From: Hyphomicrobiaceae bacterium
GTDB lineage: Bacteria > Pseudomonadota > Alphaproteobacteria > Rhizobiales > Hyphomicrobiaceae
Assembly (NCBI GenBank): GCA_008933705.1
Contig: WBUN01000010.1
Location: forward strand, 40,810 to 104,809
Length of the DNA: 64,000 nucleotides
Direction: 5' to 3'
Positions 37,200 through 45,456 of this stretch are shown one piece after another. Numbering within the stretch: the first letter of the stretch is position 1; the number at the start of each line of letters is the position of its first letter. The position numbers were made by a program, and so were the translations under genes. The notes below the pieces were generated by a model that saw only the letters and a list, made by a program, of their open reading frames with translations, had not been told where the DNA came from and searched no databases.

Positions 37200-37577
37200 T
37201 CAGTAGGTGAGCACCTTGCAGTCGCTCTCCATGACCTGCTCGATCAGATAGGCTCCGCCGACGATCCCCGCGCACTCGGGAATCATGTCTTCCTTCTTCA
37301 TGTCGAACAGATCGAGGTTGGGCGAGCAGCAGTAGAACTTCACGCCCGCCGAATGTGCGTCCTTGATGAAGTCGTAGACCGTCTTGGGGCTGCCGGGCTT
37401 CACCACAAGGCTCTCGGCAACGCCCTTCTTCATGAGGCGCCCGGATGTTGCCGTGCAGATGACCTCAACGTCGTAATCCATGGCAGCCGCGACGGAGGCC
37501 TGAAAGAACGGCGCCCCCAGTTCCTCGCCGTTGCGGGGGTCGGTGTTTGCCATCACGATCAGCAGCTTCTTGGCCAA
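37200..37577 (-). CDS. dsrE3: DsrE3-type sulfurtransferase of the sHdr locus
   Basis: A 125-residue DsrE-fold protein starting (T)TGGCCAAGAAGCTG, a TTG start with GGAGGA 4 nt upstream; the next ATG would remove the first strand. Adjacent cysteines 83 and 84 (FYCCSPNLDLF) lie where DsrE3 proteins of sHdr systems carry their reactive Cys, and Cys102 and Cys120 follow. It likely exchanges persulfide sulfur with TusA and delivers it to sHdr. It is the first gene of the sHdr operon, with an operator 97-112 nt upstream. Confidence 0.88.
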   Translation of the reverse strand: MAKKLLIVMANTDPRNGEELGAPFFQASVAAAMDYDVEVICTATSGRLMKKGVAESLVVKPGSPKTVYDFIKDAHSAGVKFYCCSPNLDLFDMKKEDMIPECAGIVGGAYLIEQVMESDCKVLTY

Positions 37578-37673
37578 TGTTCCTCCTCCCTGCGCTAAGG
37601 CGCATCTGTGTCGTTGACGCAATCCTCTTCAGTTTTGCAGCATAGCGCCCAACCGATTTGACCGCAATCAAAT

Positions 37674-37689
37674 ATTCGCATTTATGAAT
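37674..37689. promoter_or_regulatory. ATTC-N8-GAAT operator (site 2), upstream of dsrE3-hdr
   Basis: ATTC-GCATTTAT-GAAT, extended to ATATTC...GAATAT (37672-37691). A near-perfect match to the shared motif, placed in the 174 bp gap before dsrE3. This should control the sHdr operon. Confidence 0.75.
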
Positions 37690-37722
37690 ATCGCGGCGCT
37701 GACCAGCTGCGAGCATGCATGA

Positions 37723-37739
37723 TTGCTGCGCTGCAGCAA
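37723..37739 (-). terminator. Hairpin after the lipoate operon
   Basis: TTGCTGC-GCT-GCAGCAA is a 7 bp stem with a 3-nt loop, 13 bp beyond the stop of the amidotransferase-like gene. No U-tract follows. It may end the lip operon message before the sHdr promoter. Confidence 0.35.
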
Positions 37740-37751
37740 CCTGGCCCGGCT

Positions 37752-38450
37752 TTATGGACCCATCCAGCCCGTGAGCTGGATGAGCCCGGCCATGATGGGC
37801 ACCAGCGCGTCCTCGACGGCGCCGCCTATGGCCAGCAGCTTGTCGAGCCCAGCCGCGGCATCCTCCGGCACCTCATCGCACTCCATCAGGAGATCCTCGA
37901 TCATGGCGCGACGAACGCCGGGATGCCCGGTGAAACCGAATGCGTTGCGACCGATCTGGAAAAGTGCGGGGACGCCCCCCTCGTCGATGGCAAGCACCTG
38001 CGCGTAGTCCGGCGGAATGGGGCGGTCGCGCATATATACGACGTTGGGATAGCGTTCGGGCAGGAAGCCGTTGAGCGCATCGTCTCTCACGCGCCGAGCC
38101 TCGCCCACCCTGAGCGTCAGCGGCGCCGCCTCGGACCGCCCGTCGGCCGCAAGAGCCAGAATCTGCGCCCCGAGCCCGATCCCGATCACGGGCTTATCGA
38201 GCATAAGGCAAACCCGTGCGAGCCGGACCTCCGCCTCGAGCGTGGGCAATGTGCGGTCCGCCGTTGCCGTGCCCCATGGGCCGCCGCCGAGCACAATGAG
38301 ACCGTCGCCGAGCAGGTCGCGGTCCGGCAGCTTGCCGCCCGCCGTGAAGGGCCGCGAGTAGCCGAAGCGGATGCCGCGACCTTCAAAGTGATCTTCGATG
38401 TGGCCCAGCCATTCCGACTGCGTATGCTGGATTACCGTGACGTACTTCAT
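37752..38450 (-). CDS. Class I glutamine amidotransferase-like protein lacking the catalytic Cys
   Basis: A 232-residue GATase1-fold protein (GMP-synthase-amidotransferase-like). The nucleophile elbow reads VIGIGLGAQILA, with Leu93 (codon CTC) where active enzymes have Cys in GxCxGxQ. The C-terminal HPE of the triad reads HPG (His176-Pro-Gly178). It should therefore be unable to hydrolyse glutamine. It is translationally coupled to the lipoate ligase (ATGA overlap) and ends the lip operon, so a non-catalytic role in lipoylation or sHdr assembly is likely. Confidence 0.85.
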   Translation of the reverse strand: MKYVTVIQHTQSEWLGHIEDHFEGRGIRFGYSRPFTAGGKLPDRDLLGDGLIVLGGGPWGTATADRTLPTLEAEVRLARVCLMLDKPVIGIGLGAQILALAADGRSEAAPLTLRVGEARRVRDDALNGFLPERYPNVVYMRDRPIPPDYAQVLAIDEGGVPALFQIGRNAFGFTGHPGVRRAMIEDLLMECDEVPEDAAAGLDKLLAIGGAVEDALVPIMAGLIQLTGWMGP

Positions 38451-39523
38451 CCAGTGTCAGAGCTTACGGCTGCCTCGACGACTGTCCGGAAGTCCGCTGG
38501 CGATATCGTCAGGAGATCGGGCTTGGTTGCCGCGAAGAAGCGGTCGACCGCGGCACCGGCGTCGCCGACCATGGCGCCGCGCAGTGAAGCTTCAAGGTCG
38601 TAGATCAGTCGCGGCGGCGTGACGAAGAAGTCACCAGTCAGCAGGACCTCGCGAACGCGCCGCGCATCGCCGCGACCTTCGAGACGCACGTACGCCGTGA
38701 CCGTGCCACCGGGACCGGTATGCGAGGCTTCGAGCACGCCCGCACCGCGCGGATCGTCGATGGAGAAGACGAACTCCTCGGTTCCGATCTCCTCGGCGTT
38801 GAGCTTGGCCGCCAAAGCCTCCTCCTCGCTGCTCGGCTTGCCGTTCTCGGGGGCAATGCCGAGACGCTCGGCGAGGCCGAGGAGAACGGCTTCATGCACG
38901 GCGGATATATCCGGCGCCTTGCCGCCAAGCAGCGCCTTCAACGTGGTGACGCGCTGCTCCGCCTTGTCGATGCCGCGCTTCTTGAGCTTGGCCTCGGGCA
39001 CATTCAGGCACGACATGATCCGCGCGGGGTCCGCATCGACGAGCACGGTGCCCTGATAGAAGAGCGTGTCGCCGTCGAAGAAACCGCCCGTGCCGCAGAG
39101 CTTCTGACCGCCGACCTCGATGTCGTTGCGGGGACGGTAGCGTGCATCGATGGCGAAGGACTTCGATAGTCCGAACGCGACCGCTTCACAGATCGCCCGC
39201 GTGTAGTCGGCAAGCGTCGCCATCGGCAGCCGCTTTCTGGAAAGCACGAGCTCCCAGCCGACCTGGCTGGGATCGAGATAGATCGCACCGCCTCCGGTGA
39301 TGCGGCGGACGAGGGCCACCCCATTGGAGCGGCAGAAGTCGAGCTTCAGCTCCTGCCGAATGGCCTGGTGGCGGCCAACGAGGGCACTCGGCTCGAAGCG
39401 CAGGAACCGGATGGTGTCGGGTACGCGGCCGCCGCGGTGCAGCTCGATTAATGCCTGGTCGAAGGCGATCTGGATGCGGCCGTCGCGAACGCCCGTGTCG
39501 ATGACGCGGAAAGGAATGGCCAT
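38447..39523 (-). CDS. slpl(AB): Lipoate-protein ligase sLpl(AB)
   Basis: A 358-residue ligase. The N-terminal LplA domain carries RRITGGGAIYLDPSQ (the RRxxGGG(A/T) lipoyl-AMP motif), a GGQKLCGTGGFF segment and LVDADPARIMSCL; the C-terminal ~110 residues match the LplB accessory domain. It should attach octanoate or lipoate to LbpA. A 3 bp gap separates it from lipS2. The dedicated ligase fits the family that serves sHdr systems rather than central 2-oxoacid dehydrogenases. Confidence 0.9.
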   Translation of the reverse strand: MAIPFRVIDTGVRDGRIQIAFDQALIELHRGGRVPDTIRFLRFEPSALVGRHQAIRQELKLDFCRSNGVALVRRITGGGAIYLDPSQVGWELVLSRKRLPMATLADYTRAICEAVAFGLSKSFAIDARYRPRNDIEVGGQKLCGTGGFFDGDTLFYQGTVLVDADPARIMSCLNVPEAKLKKRGIDKAEQRVTTLKALLGGKAPDISAVHEAVLLGLAERLGIAPENGKPSSEEEALAAKLNAEEIGTEEFVFSIDDPRGAGVLEASHTGPGGTVTAYVRLEGRGDARRVREVLLTGDFFVTPPRLIYDLEASLRGAMVGDAGAAVDRFFAATKPDLLTISPADFRTVVEAAVSSDTG

Positions 39524-39526
39524 GGC

Positions 39527-40822
39527 TCAGCCGAGCTCCTCCAGCTCCTCGGATTCGCGATAGGGATCACTCGCCTTCTCCATGCCGAGCTGATGACGGA
39601 TCTTGCGCAGATCGGCAGCAGCGGGCTGAAACGGATAGCTGGCGATGTTGGAGGGAGGGCTGTCCCCGTATGGCCTATCACAGGCGGAAATGTCCTCCTG
39701 GATCTTGCCGGGGCAACCGCTCGTGCGGAAGGCGATACCCTTGTCGATGATGGAATCGAGCTCGGCTTTCGGAATGCCGAAATCGACGACGCGGCCGGCC
39801 TCGTCGAAGCGCATGTGCTCGACTCGAACCTGGGCATAGTCGATCAGATATCGAGCCAACTGCACGCGCCGCCACTGGTCGCGCGGCGTGGCCGGAAGAT
39901 GGTCCATGAGAGACCCTTTCTCCGGGAAGAAGCAGAACATGTGGCTGTGGCCGCCCATGTCGACGAGCCGCTGCACAAGCATCAGCACGTCGTATTCGGT
40001 TTCACCCATGCCGACAATGATGTGCGCGCCGAATTTCTGCGGACCAAACACGTCGCGCGCGATGTCAAGGACCTCCCAATACTTCGCCCAGCTGTGCGGG
40101 GAATCGACCCCTTTGCCGCGGGTGCGGTCGAATATCTCGGGCGTCGCCGCATCGAGCGCGACCGTGAAGATGTCGGCGCCGAGATCCTTCAGCTGGCGAA
40201 CGTCCGCGGCCGACATGGTGGTCGGATTGGAGAGGATCGACACGGGCACGGTGGCCGGGTCGATGCGGCTCGTCCATGTCTTGAGCACCGTCACGGTGTC
40301 CGCGTCCGAACGCGGATGGGTGATCATCGAAATGCACATGCGGTGAAAGGGGGTATTGCCCCCGTCGGCCGCAACTCTTGCGACGATCTCACCCATCGGC
40401 ACGGCAGGCCAATCGACCCGGATGAAGTTGCGGTCGGCGTAGTCGCGCTCGGCCTCGCGATGCCGCGCGAGCCCGCAGTAGGCGCAGTTGGCGCGACAGC
40501 CCTCCGGATAGGTCAGCAAGAGGTTGAGGCAGCGCGTGCAGCCGCAGCGGTGCATCCGACCCGGCATCACGCCCAGCGTGATGGCCGCTGCCGTCGACAT
40601 CTGGACGTAATCGGGCGAGCGCATATGCGGGGCCAAGCGATTGTTGTTCGGCAGGTATACACCCTCGGGGGGCACGTTCGCCGCCTTCACGCGTCCCCCG
40701 TTCTTGGCCTCGGCAGGGACAGCGCGCGGCGCACGCGGCTTCATTGCCTCGAACGGATTGTGGTCGAGCCCGCCGACCCCGATGCGGGTCGGCAACGCGA
40801 TCTCTCTCTTGAGGCACGTCAT
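39527..40822 (-). CDS. lipS2: Radical SAM lipoate synthase component LipS2
   Basis: A 431-residue radical SAM protein. The SAM-cluster motif is C-x3-C-x2-C (Cys109, Cys113, Cys116 in CRANCAYC), and a second cysteine set (HRCGCTRC, Cys93/95/98) could hold an auxiliary cluster donating sulfur. Together with LipS1 it is expected to insert two sulfurs into protein-bound octanoate. It lies between lipT and the ligase. The start MTCLKREI was taken because the extra 13 residues upstream are unrelated. Confidence 0.88.
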   Translation of the reverse strand: MTCLKREIALPTRIGVGGLDHNPFEAMKPRAPRAVPAEAKNGGRVKAANVPPEGVYLPNNNRLAPHMRSPDYVQMSTAAAITLGVMPGRMHRCGCTRCLNLLLTYPEGCRANCAYCGLARHREAERDYADRNFIRVDWPAVPMGEIVARVAADGGNTPFHRMCISMITHPRSDADTVTVLKTWTSRIDPATVPVSILSNPTTMSAADVRQLKDLGADIFTVALDAATPEIFDRTRGKGVDSPHSWAKYWEVLDIARDVFGPQKFGAHIIVGMGETEYDVLMLVQRLVDMGGHSHMFCFFPEKGSLMDHLPATPRDQWRRVQLARYLIDYAQVRVEHMRFDEAGRVVDFGIPKAELDSIIDKGIAFRTSGCPGKIQEDISACDRPYGDSPPSNIASYPFQPAAADLRKIRHQLGMEKASDPYRESEELEELG

Positions 40823-40845
40823 GACGCTCTGCCTTCTCCCGTTAT

Positions 40846-41934
40846 CTATGCCGCCGCCCAATACTGCGGAAACGCGATCCAGCTTCGTTGCAGCTCGTCG
40901 CGGGATGGTCGGCCGCCGTCGGCATAGACATGCATGAGCTGCCGCCTTCTTGCCAGCGCCCGATCGAGGGAGGACTTGAACAAGTCCTCCAGCTCCTCCG
41001 CATACCTGCAGGCACCACCCGTGCCGCCGACGGCCTCCGCCGCGGCCAGCCCCGCAAGCCGGCCGGAGATGACTGCCGGGTTTATGCCGGCACCTGTAAT
41101 CGGGTTCGTCAGCCCTGCCGCGTCGCCGGCCAGCAGAACCAGGCTTCGCCCGATTTCGCCCTGCGGGTGCAGCATGCCGCCGACGGGGATCGCGCCTCCC
41201 GTATGACCGAGGACGTCTCGGCCGACCCGGCCCTCGGCTACGAGCTGACGGTGCAGATCATCGAGCAGGGGCTTCAGAAGATGGCGCTGCTCAGGCGCGA
41301 TGCCGAGCCCCAGGTTTGCCCTGTCTGCCTTGGGAAAGAGCCAAGCGTAGCCACCGGAAATGCGGGCGGACAGGAAGATGTCCGTCGCATCGAACGGCTT
41401 CAGCAACGGTATCGTGATCTGGCGTGTCTCGGCGAGCTCGCGATTGACCTGGCCGATCGCCCGGCCGACCGGCGAGCGCGGCCCGTCGGCTCCGATAATC
41501 ACGCGGGCCTCGACGGCGCGGCCGTCGGACAGGCGCGCGGTTCCATCCGTGTCGACGCTGGACAAGCCGACGCCGAAGCGGCATTCGGCGCCCTCGGCAA
41601 CGGCTGCAGCCACGAGCGCGGCATCGAAAGCCGCGCGGTCGATCATGTGGCCGGGGAAGTGCTCCTTGAGGTGCGGCGCATCGTCCTCCACAAACGTGTG
41701 CATCGCGCGCACGCCCTGGCGCCAGCTCGAGCGGACGGCCGCCGTCTGATCCGCTTCAAGCAACGGTCCGATCATGGCCGGCACGAACTCGGCGCACTGA
41801 ACGGGCAAGCCGGCCTGGCGCTTGCGGTCGATGGCCAGCACACGCCGGTCCGCACGCGCAGCGGCCGCTGCCGCCGTCGCACCGGCCGGTCCAAGTCCTG
41901 CAACCAGGATGTCGACACGTATCCGGGCATTCAT
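40846..41934 (-). CDS. lipT: FAD-dependent oxidoreductase LipT (geranylgeranyl reductase-like)
   Basis: A 362-residue flavoprotein. The FAD motif VAGLGPAGATAAAAAARADR is at residues ~10-30, with IGADGPRSPVGRAI and LLAGDAAGLTNPITGAGI further on, the pattern of geranylgeranyl-reductase-type oxidoreductases. In the LipS1/LipS2 pathway LipT is proposed to supply reducing equivalents. Its start overlaps the lipS1 stop (ATGA), so they are made together. A frame extension to 42375 is artefactual. Confidence 0.88.
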   Translation of the reverse strand: MNARIRVDILVAGLGPAGATAAAAAARADRRVLAIDRKRQAGLPVQCAEFVPAMIGPLLEADQTAAVRSSWRQGVRAMHTFVEDDAPHLKEHFPGHMIDRAAFDAALVAAAVAEGAECRFGVGLSSVDTDGTARLSDGRAVEARVIIGADGPRSPVGRAIGQVNRELAETRQITIPLLKPFDATDIFLSARISGGYAWLFPKADRANLGLGIAPEQRHLLKPLLDDLHRQLVAEGRVGRDVLGHTGGAIPVGGMLHPQGEIGRSLVLLAGDAAGLTNPITGAGINPAVISGRLAGLAAAEAVGGTGGACRYAEELEDLFKSSLDRALARRRQLMHVYADGGRPSRDELQRSWIAFPQYWAAA

Positions 41935-42971
41935 GACGCGCACGCTGCGGCTGCAGGCGCCCGCAGCCCGCCGCCTATCTTGATGGAGCAGCACGCATGC
42001 TGCTGCTCGTAAGGACGGCCGATGGCCCGTGAAACGGCGACCGCTCCGTCCGCCGGGAATGCAATGCCGTCCAAGCCGGCCATGACGGCATACGCATCCG
42101 TGACCCGCTTGTGCATGCCGGGAGGACGCGCGCAGCCGAGCAGCACCTGCTTGGCCGGCACCCGCCGCCGCGCGTCCAAGAAGATGCGGCCGACATCCGA
42201 CGTCGTCGGCGTCACGAACGTGCCGGGCTTTGCGTAGAACGGCATGATCACGACCAGCACGAGCGAGTGGATGGCATGGCGCGCACAGATGTCCAGCGCC
42301 GCCACCTCGCCGAGGATGCGGCCATAATGCAAGCCGACAACGATGTGGGGCACGACCTCCATCCGGGTCGAGCACAGCGCCGCCAGCGCCGCCTCGAAAT
42401 CGGCCACTGGCCGGTCGAGATGATAGACCTGCCGGATGGTTTCACCGGAGCCGATGACGTCCATCATCGCCGTATCGACACCCGCGCTCTCCATCAGTCG
42501 TGCCCGCCGCTCGTCCAGAAGGGCCGAGTGAACGGCGATCCTCAAGTGTGGAAAGTCGCGCTTCAGACGCTCGATAGCCGGGTAGTACCTCTCGTACTTG
42601 ATCTCATTGCGCTTGTTGGACCCGCCCGAGAGCAGGAAGCCCTGCAGGTTCTGCAACATGATGAGATCGCGGACCTTTTGCTCGAGCATCTGCGGCGTCG
42701 TCGCCGGTATCATCGGCTCGAGGATCCTGGCGCGGCAGTGATCGCAGTCCAGCGCGCATGCTCCGGCCGTCACAGAGAAGGCCGGAAAGGAATTCTTCCC
42801 GCATCCCTTCATCTCGGTGGACGCGTATTCCTTGAACGTCGGGGTCGAGAAGCGGATGGGACCGAACCCTCCGGCGGCCCGCGCCTCAGCCTCCATCGCA
42901 GCTACGAGGTCGGCGTCGAACGGCACATCCTCCAGCTCTTCGATTTGTTGCAGTAGCCCGATCCATCCCAT
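41931..42971 (-). CDS. lipS1: Radical SAM lipoate synthase component LipS1
   Basis: A 346-residue radical SAM protein with Cys72-x3-Cys76-x2-Cys79 (GACALDCDHC), Cys57 and a C-terminal QQHACCSIK that may bind an auxiliary cluster. With LipS2 it makes lipoyl groups on LbpA. The ATG at 42971 has no ribosome binding site and lies only 12 bp from an operator, so the mRNA may be leaderless; a TTG at 43007 is the alternative. Confidence 0.87.
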   Translation of the reverse strand: MGWIGLLQQIEELEDVPFDADLVAAMEAEARAAGGFGPIRFSTPTFKEYASTEMKGCGKNSFPAFSVTAGACALDCDHCRARILEPMIPATTPQMLEQKVRDLIMLQNLQGFLLSGGSNKRNEIKYERYYPAIERLKRDFPHLRIAVHSALLDERRARLMESAGVDTAMMDVIGSGETIRQVYHLDRPVADFEAALAALCSTRMEVVPHIVVGLHYGRILGEVAALDICARHAIHSLVLVVIMPFYAKPGTFVTPTTSDVGRIFLDARRRVPAKQVLLGCARPPGMHKRVTDAYAVMAGLDGIAFPADGAVAVSRAIGRPYEQQHACCSIKIGGGLRAPAAAACAS

Positions 42972-42982
42972 GCGACTAATAT

Positions 42983-42998
42983 ATTCACACTTCCTAAT
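42983..42998. promoter_or_regulatory. ATTC-N8-TAAT operator (site 3), lipS1/MBL divergent promoter
   Basis: ATTC-ACACTTCC-TAAT with flanks ATATTC...TAATAT (42981-43000). One half-site is degenerate. It lies in the 64 bp gap between divergent lipS1 and the metallo-beta-lactamase-like gene, so one site could control both. Confidence 0.65.
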
Positions 42999-43035
42999 AT
43001 TAAACAATCACGCGGACGAGCCCGGAGGAGCACAC

Positions 43036-44034
43036 ATGCGCACGAGAGCACCAGTCTCGCCAGTCAGCCCTATGGCGGCTGGCTTTGAATCCCGGCGCGG
43101 GCTGGACCGTCGCTGCTTCCTCGCCGCGTTTGCCGGTGCCGCATATGGCGCCGTGGCGGACATCGGCCTGGGCAGCGCAAGCGCCCACGCGGCAGCCGCG
43201 CGGACATTCGCGCACGGCGAATTCGAGATCACCATCGTCAGCGACGGCCACCTGACGCTTCCGGCCGAGGGGCTTGCACGAAACGCCGATCCGGCCAAGC
43301 TTGCTGTCGCCCTCGGGCTGGCCGATCTCACGCCTCAGGTCAGTGCGCCGACCAACGTCACGCTGATCAAGACCAAGTCGGAGCTCATTCTGATCGACGT
43401 CGGTGCCGGTCCCAACTTCATGCCGACCGCAGGGAAGCTCGTCGACAATCTGGAAGCGCTCGGCATCGACAGGAAGCGCGTGACCAGGATCGTTTTCACG
43501 CACGGCCATCCCGACCATCTTTGGGGAGCCATGGACGAGTTCGAGGATGCGCCGACCTTCCCCAACGCCTCCTACATGATCTCGGCCGACGAATGGAACC
43601 TCTGGGTGTCCGACGACGTGCTGAACAAGATACCGTCGGACCGCCAGAACCTCGCGCCCGGTGCCAAGCGCAACCTCTTGGGCATCAAGGGCAGGGTGCA
43701 AACCATCAAGGCGGGCGATGACATCGTTGCCGGCATCCGCACCATCGATACGCGCGGACATACGCAGGGACATATATCCCTCGAGGTTGCCGGCGGACGC
43801 GATACGCTGATCGTGCTCGGCGATGCGCTGACGCACCCCGTTGTCTCGTTCGCCTACCCGGATTGGAAGCCGGCAGCAGATCATGAGCCCGACCGCGGCG
43901 TCGCCACGCGCAGGAAGCTCCTTGATCGCCTCGCCAGCGACCGAAGCCTTGTCATCGGCTATCATCTGCCGCAATCCGGCTTGGGACGGGTCGAGCGCAA
44001 GGGAGGAGCGTACGCATTTGTGCCGGCAACTTGA
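43036..44034 (+). CDS. Exported metallo-beta-lactamase-fold protein
   Basis: A 332-residue MBL-fold hydrolase. A Tat-like signal (RRCFLAAFAGAAYGAVADIG) precedes the mature domain. The metal ligands HGHPDH (His156, His158, Asp160, His161), DTRGHTQGH and VLGDALTHP are intact. Relatives occur near sox and sHdr genes (SoxH-like), with unproven activity, possibly thioester or persulfide hydrolysis. RBS GGAGGAG is 6 nt before the ATG. It diverges from the lip operon and precedes tusA. Confidence 0.82.
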   Translation: MRTRAPVSPVSPMAAGFESRRGLDRRCFLAAFAGAAYGAVADIGLGSASAHAAAARTFAHGEFEITIVSDGHLTLPAEGLARNADPAKLAVALGLADLTPQVSAPTNVTLIKTKSELILIDVGAGPNFMPTAGKLVDNLEALGIDRKRVTRIVFTHGHPDHLWGAMDEFEDAPTFPNASYMISADEWNLWVSDDVLNKIPSDRQNLAPGAKRNLLGIKGRVQTIKAGDDIVAGIRTIDTRGHTQGHISLEVAGGRDTLIVLGDALTHPVVSFAYPDWKPAADHEPDRGVATRRKLLDRLASDRSLVIGYHLPQSGLGRVERKGGAYAFVPAT

Positions 44035-44081
44035 GAGACTGTTCGCAGCCCCGCCTCGCATTTGCCTATTCAGGCACTTGA

Positions 44082-44097
44082 ATTCACAGATATGAAT
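44082..44097. promoter_or_regulatory. ATTC-N8-GAAT operator (site 4), upstream of tusA
   Basis: ATTC-ACAGATAT-GAAT, followed 3 bp later by CGAATGTTCG. It is 86 bp before the tusA start. Confidence 0.7.
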
Positions 44098-44183
44098 GTG
44101 CGAATGTTCGTGTGCGGCGAGACATCCGGCGAGCCGCGATAGAAAGGCAGCCCGCTGCCAGCAAGGACTAGGAAGGACACGCA

Positions 44184-44411
44184 ATGGCGGACAAGACGAT
44201 CGATGCCAAGGGAGTGAACTGCCCCATTCCAATTCTCAAGGCGAAAAAGGGAATAACCGAAGTGCCGGCAGGCGGCACCCTCGAAGTGCTCGCCACCGAT
44301 CCTGGTTCGGTAGCCGATTTCCAGGCGTTCTGCCGCACAACCGGAAATGAGTTGGTCGAGCAGAGCGAGGCGGGCGGCGTTTACCGCTTTCTCATCAAGC
44401 GCGCGCACTGA
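44184..44411 (+). CDS. tusA: TusA sulfur carrier
   Basis: A 75-residue TusA-family protein. Cys13 in the VNCPIPILKAKK motif (CPxP) is the persulfide-carrying residue. It is thought to collect sulfane sulfur and pass it to DsrE3 and sHdr. RBS AGGAAGG precedes the ATG. It lies just upstream of the ArsR regulator gene. Confidence 0.95.
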   Translation: MADKTIDAKGVNCPIPILKAKKGITEVPAGGTLEVLATDPGSVADFQAFCRTTGNELVEQSEAGGVYRFLIKRAH

Positions 44412-44522
44412 GCCCTGGCTCCCGCTCTTCTGCTGCATTGCAAAAAATGAGGCTTGGGCCTGGAAACGGTCCAAGCAGGCTTCCATGGGAATCTTCGAAA
44501 ATCGCCGTACTGCGTTGCAAGA

Positions 44523-44538
44523 ATTCGTACATTCGGAT
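44523..44538. promoter_or_regulatory. ATTC-N8-GGAT operator (site 5), upstream of the ArsR gene
   Basis: ATTC-GTACATTC-GGAT, 57 bp before the regulator start, which suggests autoregulation. Confidence 0.65.
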
Positions 44539-44595
44539 ATTTTGAACGTTGGTTCATCCGCACGGCGACGCGGATCCACTTATTGAGCGAGCACG

Positions 44596-44967
44596 ATGAA
44601 AGATACGCAACAACCCCGCCTCGACGGCGAGACCAAGGACCTCGAAGGAAACGTCTTGACTGCCATGCGCGGCGCCGCCGAGCAGGCAGCGGAGCTTCTG
44701 CGGTCTATCGGAAGCACCCATCGCCTGATGATCCTTTGTCTCTTGATGGACGGCGCCAAGACCGTCACCGAGATCTGCGACGCGGTCGGTGCGCGGCAAA
44801 GCCTCGTATCGCAGCATCTGACGAGACTGAGACTGGACGGCTTGGTACGGGCCGAGCGCCAGGGTCACTTCGTGCACTACTCGATGACGGAGACGCCGGC
44901 GAAGGATATCGTCGCAACGCTCCACAAGCACTTCTGTCCGGACGGAGCCGGCACCACGAAGAACTAG
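44596..44967 (+). CDS. shdrR: ArsR-family persulfide-responsive repressor (sHdrR-like)
   Basis: A 123-residue winged-helix regulator (SIGSTHRLMILCLLMDG, TEICDAVGARQSLVSQHLTRLR) of the SqrR/BigR/SoxR group. Cys48 and Cys114 are 66 residues apart, the same spacing I recall for the Cys pair that forms a polysulfide bridge in SqrR; Cys61 is extra. It lies beside tusA with an operator upstream and others through the locus. It likely represses sulfur-oxidation genes until persulfides modify the Cys pair. Confidence 0.88.
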   Translation: MKDTQQPRLDGETKDLEGNVLTAMRGAAEQAAELLRSIGSTHRLMILCLLMDGAKTVTEICDAVGARQSLVSQHLTRLRLDGLVRAERQGHFVHYSMTETPAKDIVATLHKHFCPDGAGTTKN

Positions 44968-45075
44968 CACGCGCCTTGAGCGCGAAAGCAGGCACGCGAG
45001 AGAGACACGCAAGAGGTCCTGGCCGCGAGAGAGTGGGCGGCCCCGCGCAAGCCGAGCATGGGGAGGACGAGGAGG

Positions 45076-45417
45076 ATGTTGGCCAGACGCATCTTTTCCC
45101 TATCTGTAGGCATCGCGGCCGCCTGTCAGCCTGTTGCTGTGGCGGCCGACGAGAAGCAGCGCCTCGCCTACGGCGAGCACCTCTCACGCGAGTGCACGAC
45201 CTGCCATCGCACCGACGGGAGCGACAGCGCCATACCGACGATCATCGGCTGGTCGACCGATGAATTCGTCGTCACATTGAAGTTCTACAAGGCCGGCGAG
45301 CGACAGAACCCCACGATGATCTCGGTTGCGCAGTCGCTCGATGACGAGCAGATGCTGGCGCTGGCGACCTACTTCGCGTCGCTCAAGCCGCCGCCAAAGA
45401 AGAAGGCGCAACCTTAG
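45076..45417 (+). CDS. Small exported cytochrome c (FccA/SorB-like)
   Basis: A 113-residue monoheme cytochrome. The signal peptide spans about residues 1-24 (cleavage AVA-AD). The heme site is CTTCH (Cys40, Cys43, His44), and Met residues near 72-90 could be the axial ligand. It resembles the FccA-like small cytochromes of sulfide dehydrogenases; the fccB-like gene lies 13 kb away, so pairing is speculative. GGGAGG is 9 nt upstream of the chosen ATG. Confidence 0.75.
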   Translation: MLARRIFSLSVGIAAACQPVAVAADEKQRLAYGEHLSRECTTCHRTDGSDSAIPTIIGWSTDEFVVTLKFYKAGERQNPTMISVAQSLDDEQMLALATYFASLKPPPKKKAQP

Positions 45418-45456
45418 GCCGGCGCCGCTGAGCCTGCGGGCCCGCGGAGGAAGATC

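Noticed and set aside
44101..44110. CGAATGTTCG next to operator site 4
   Set aside because: A different 4-2-4 palindrome; could be a secondary half-site but was not counted in the motif.
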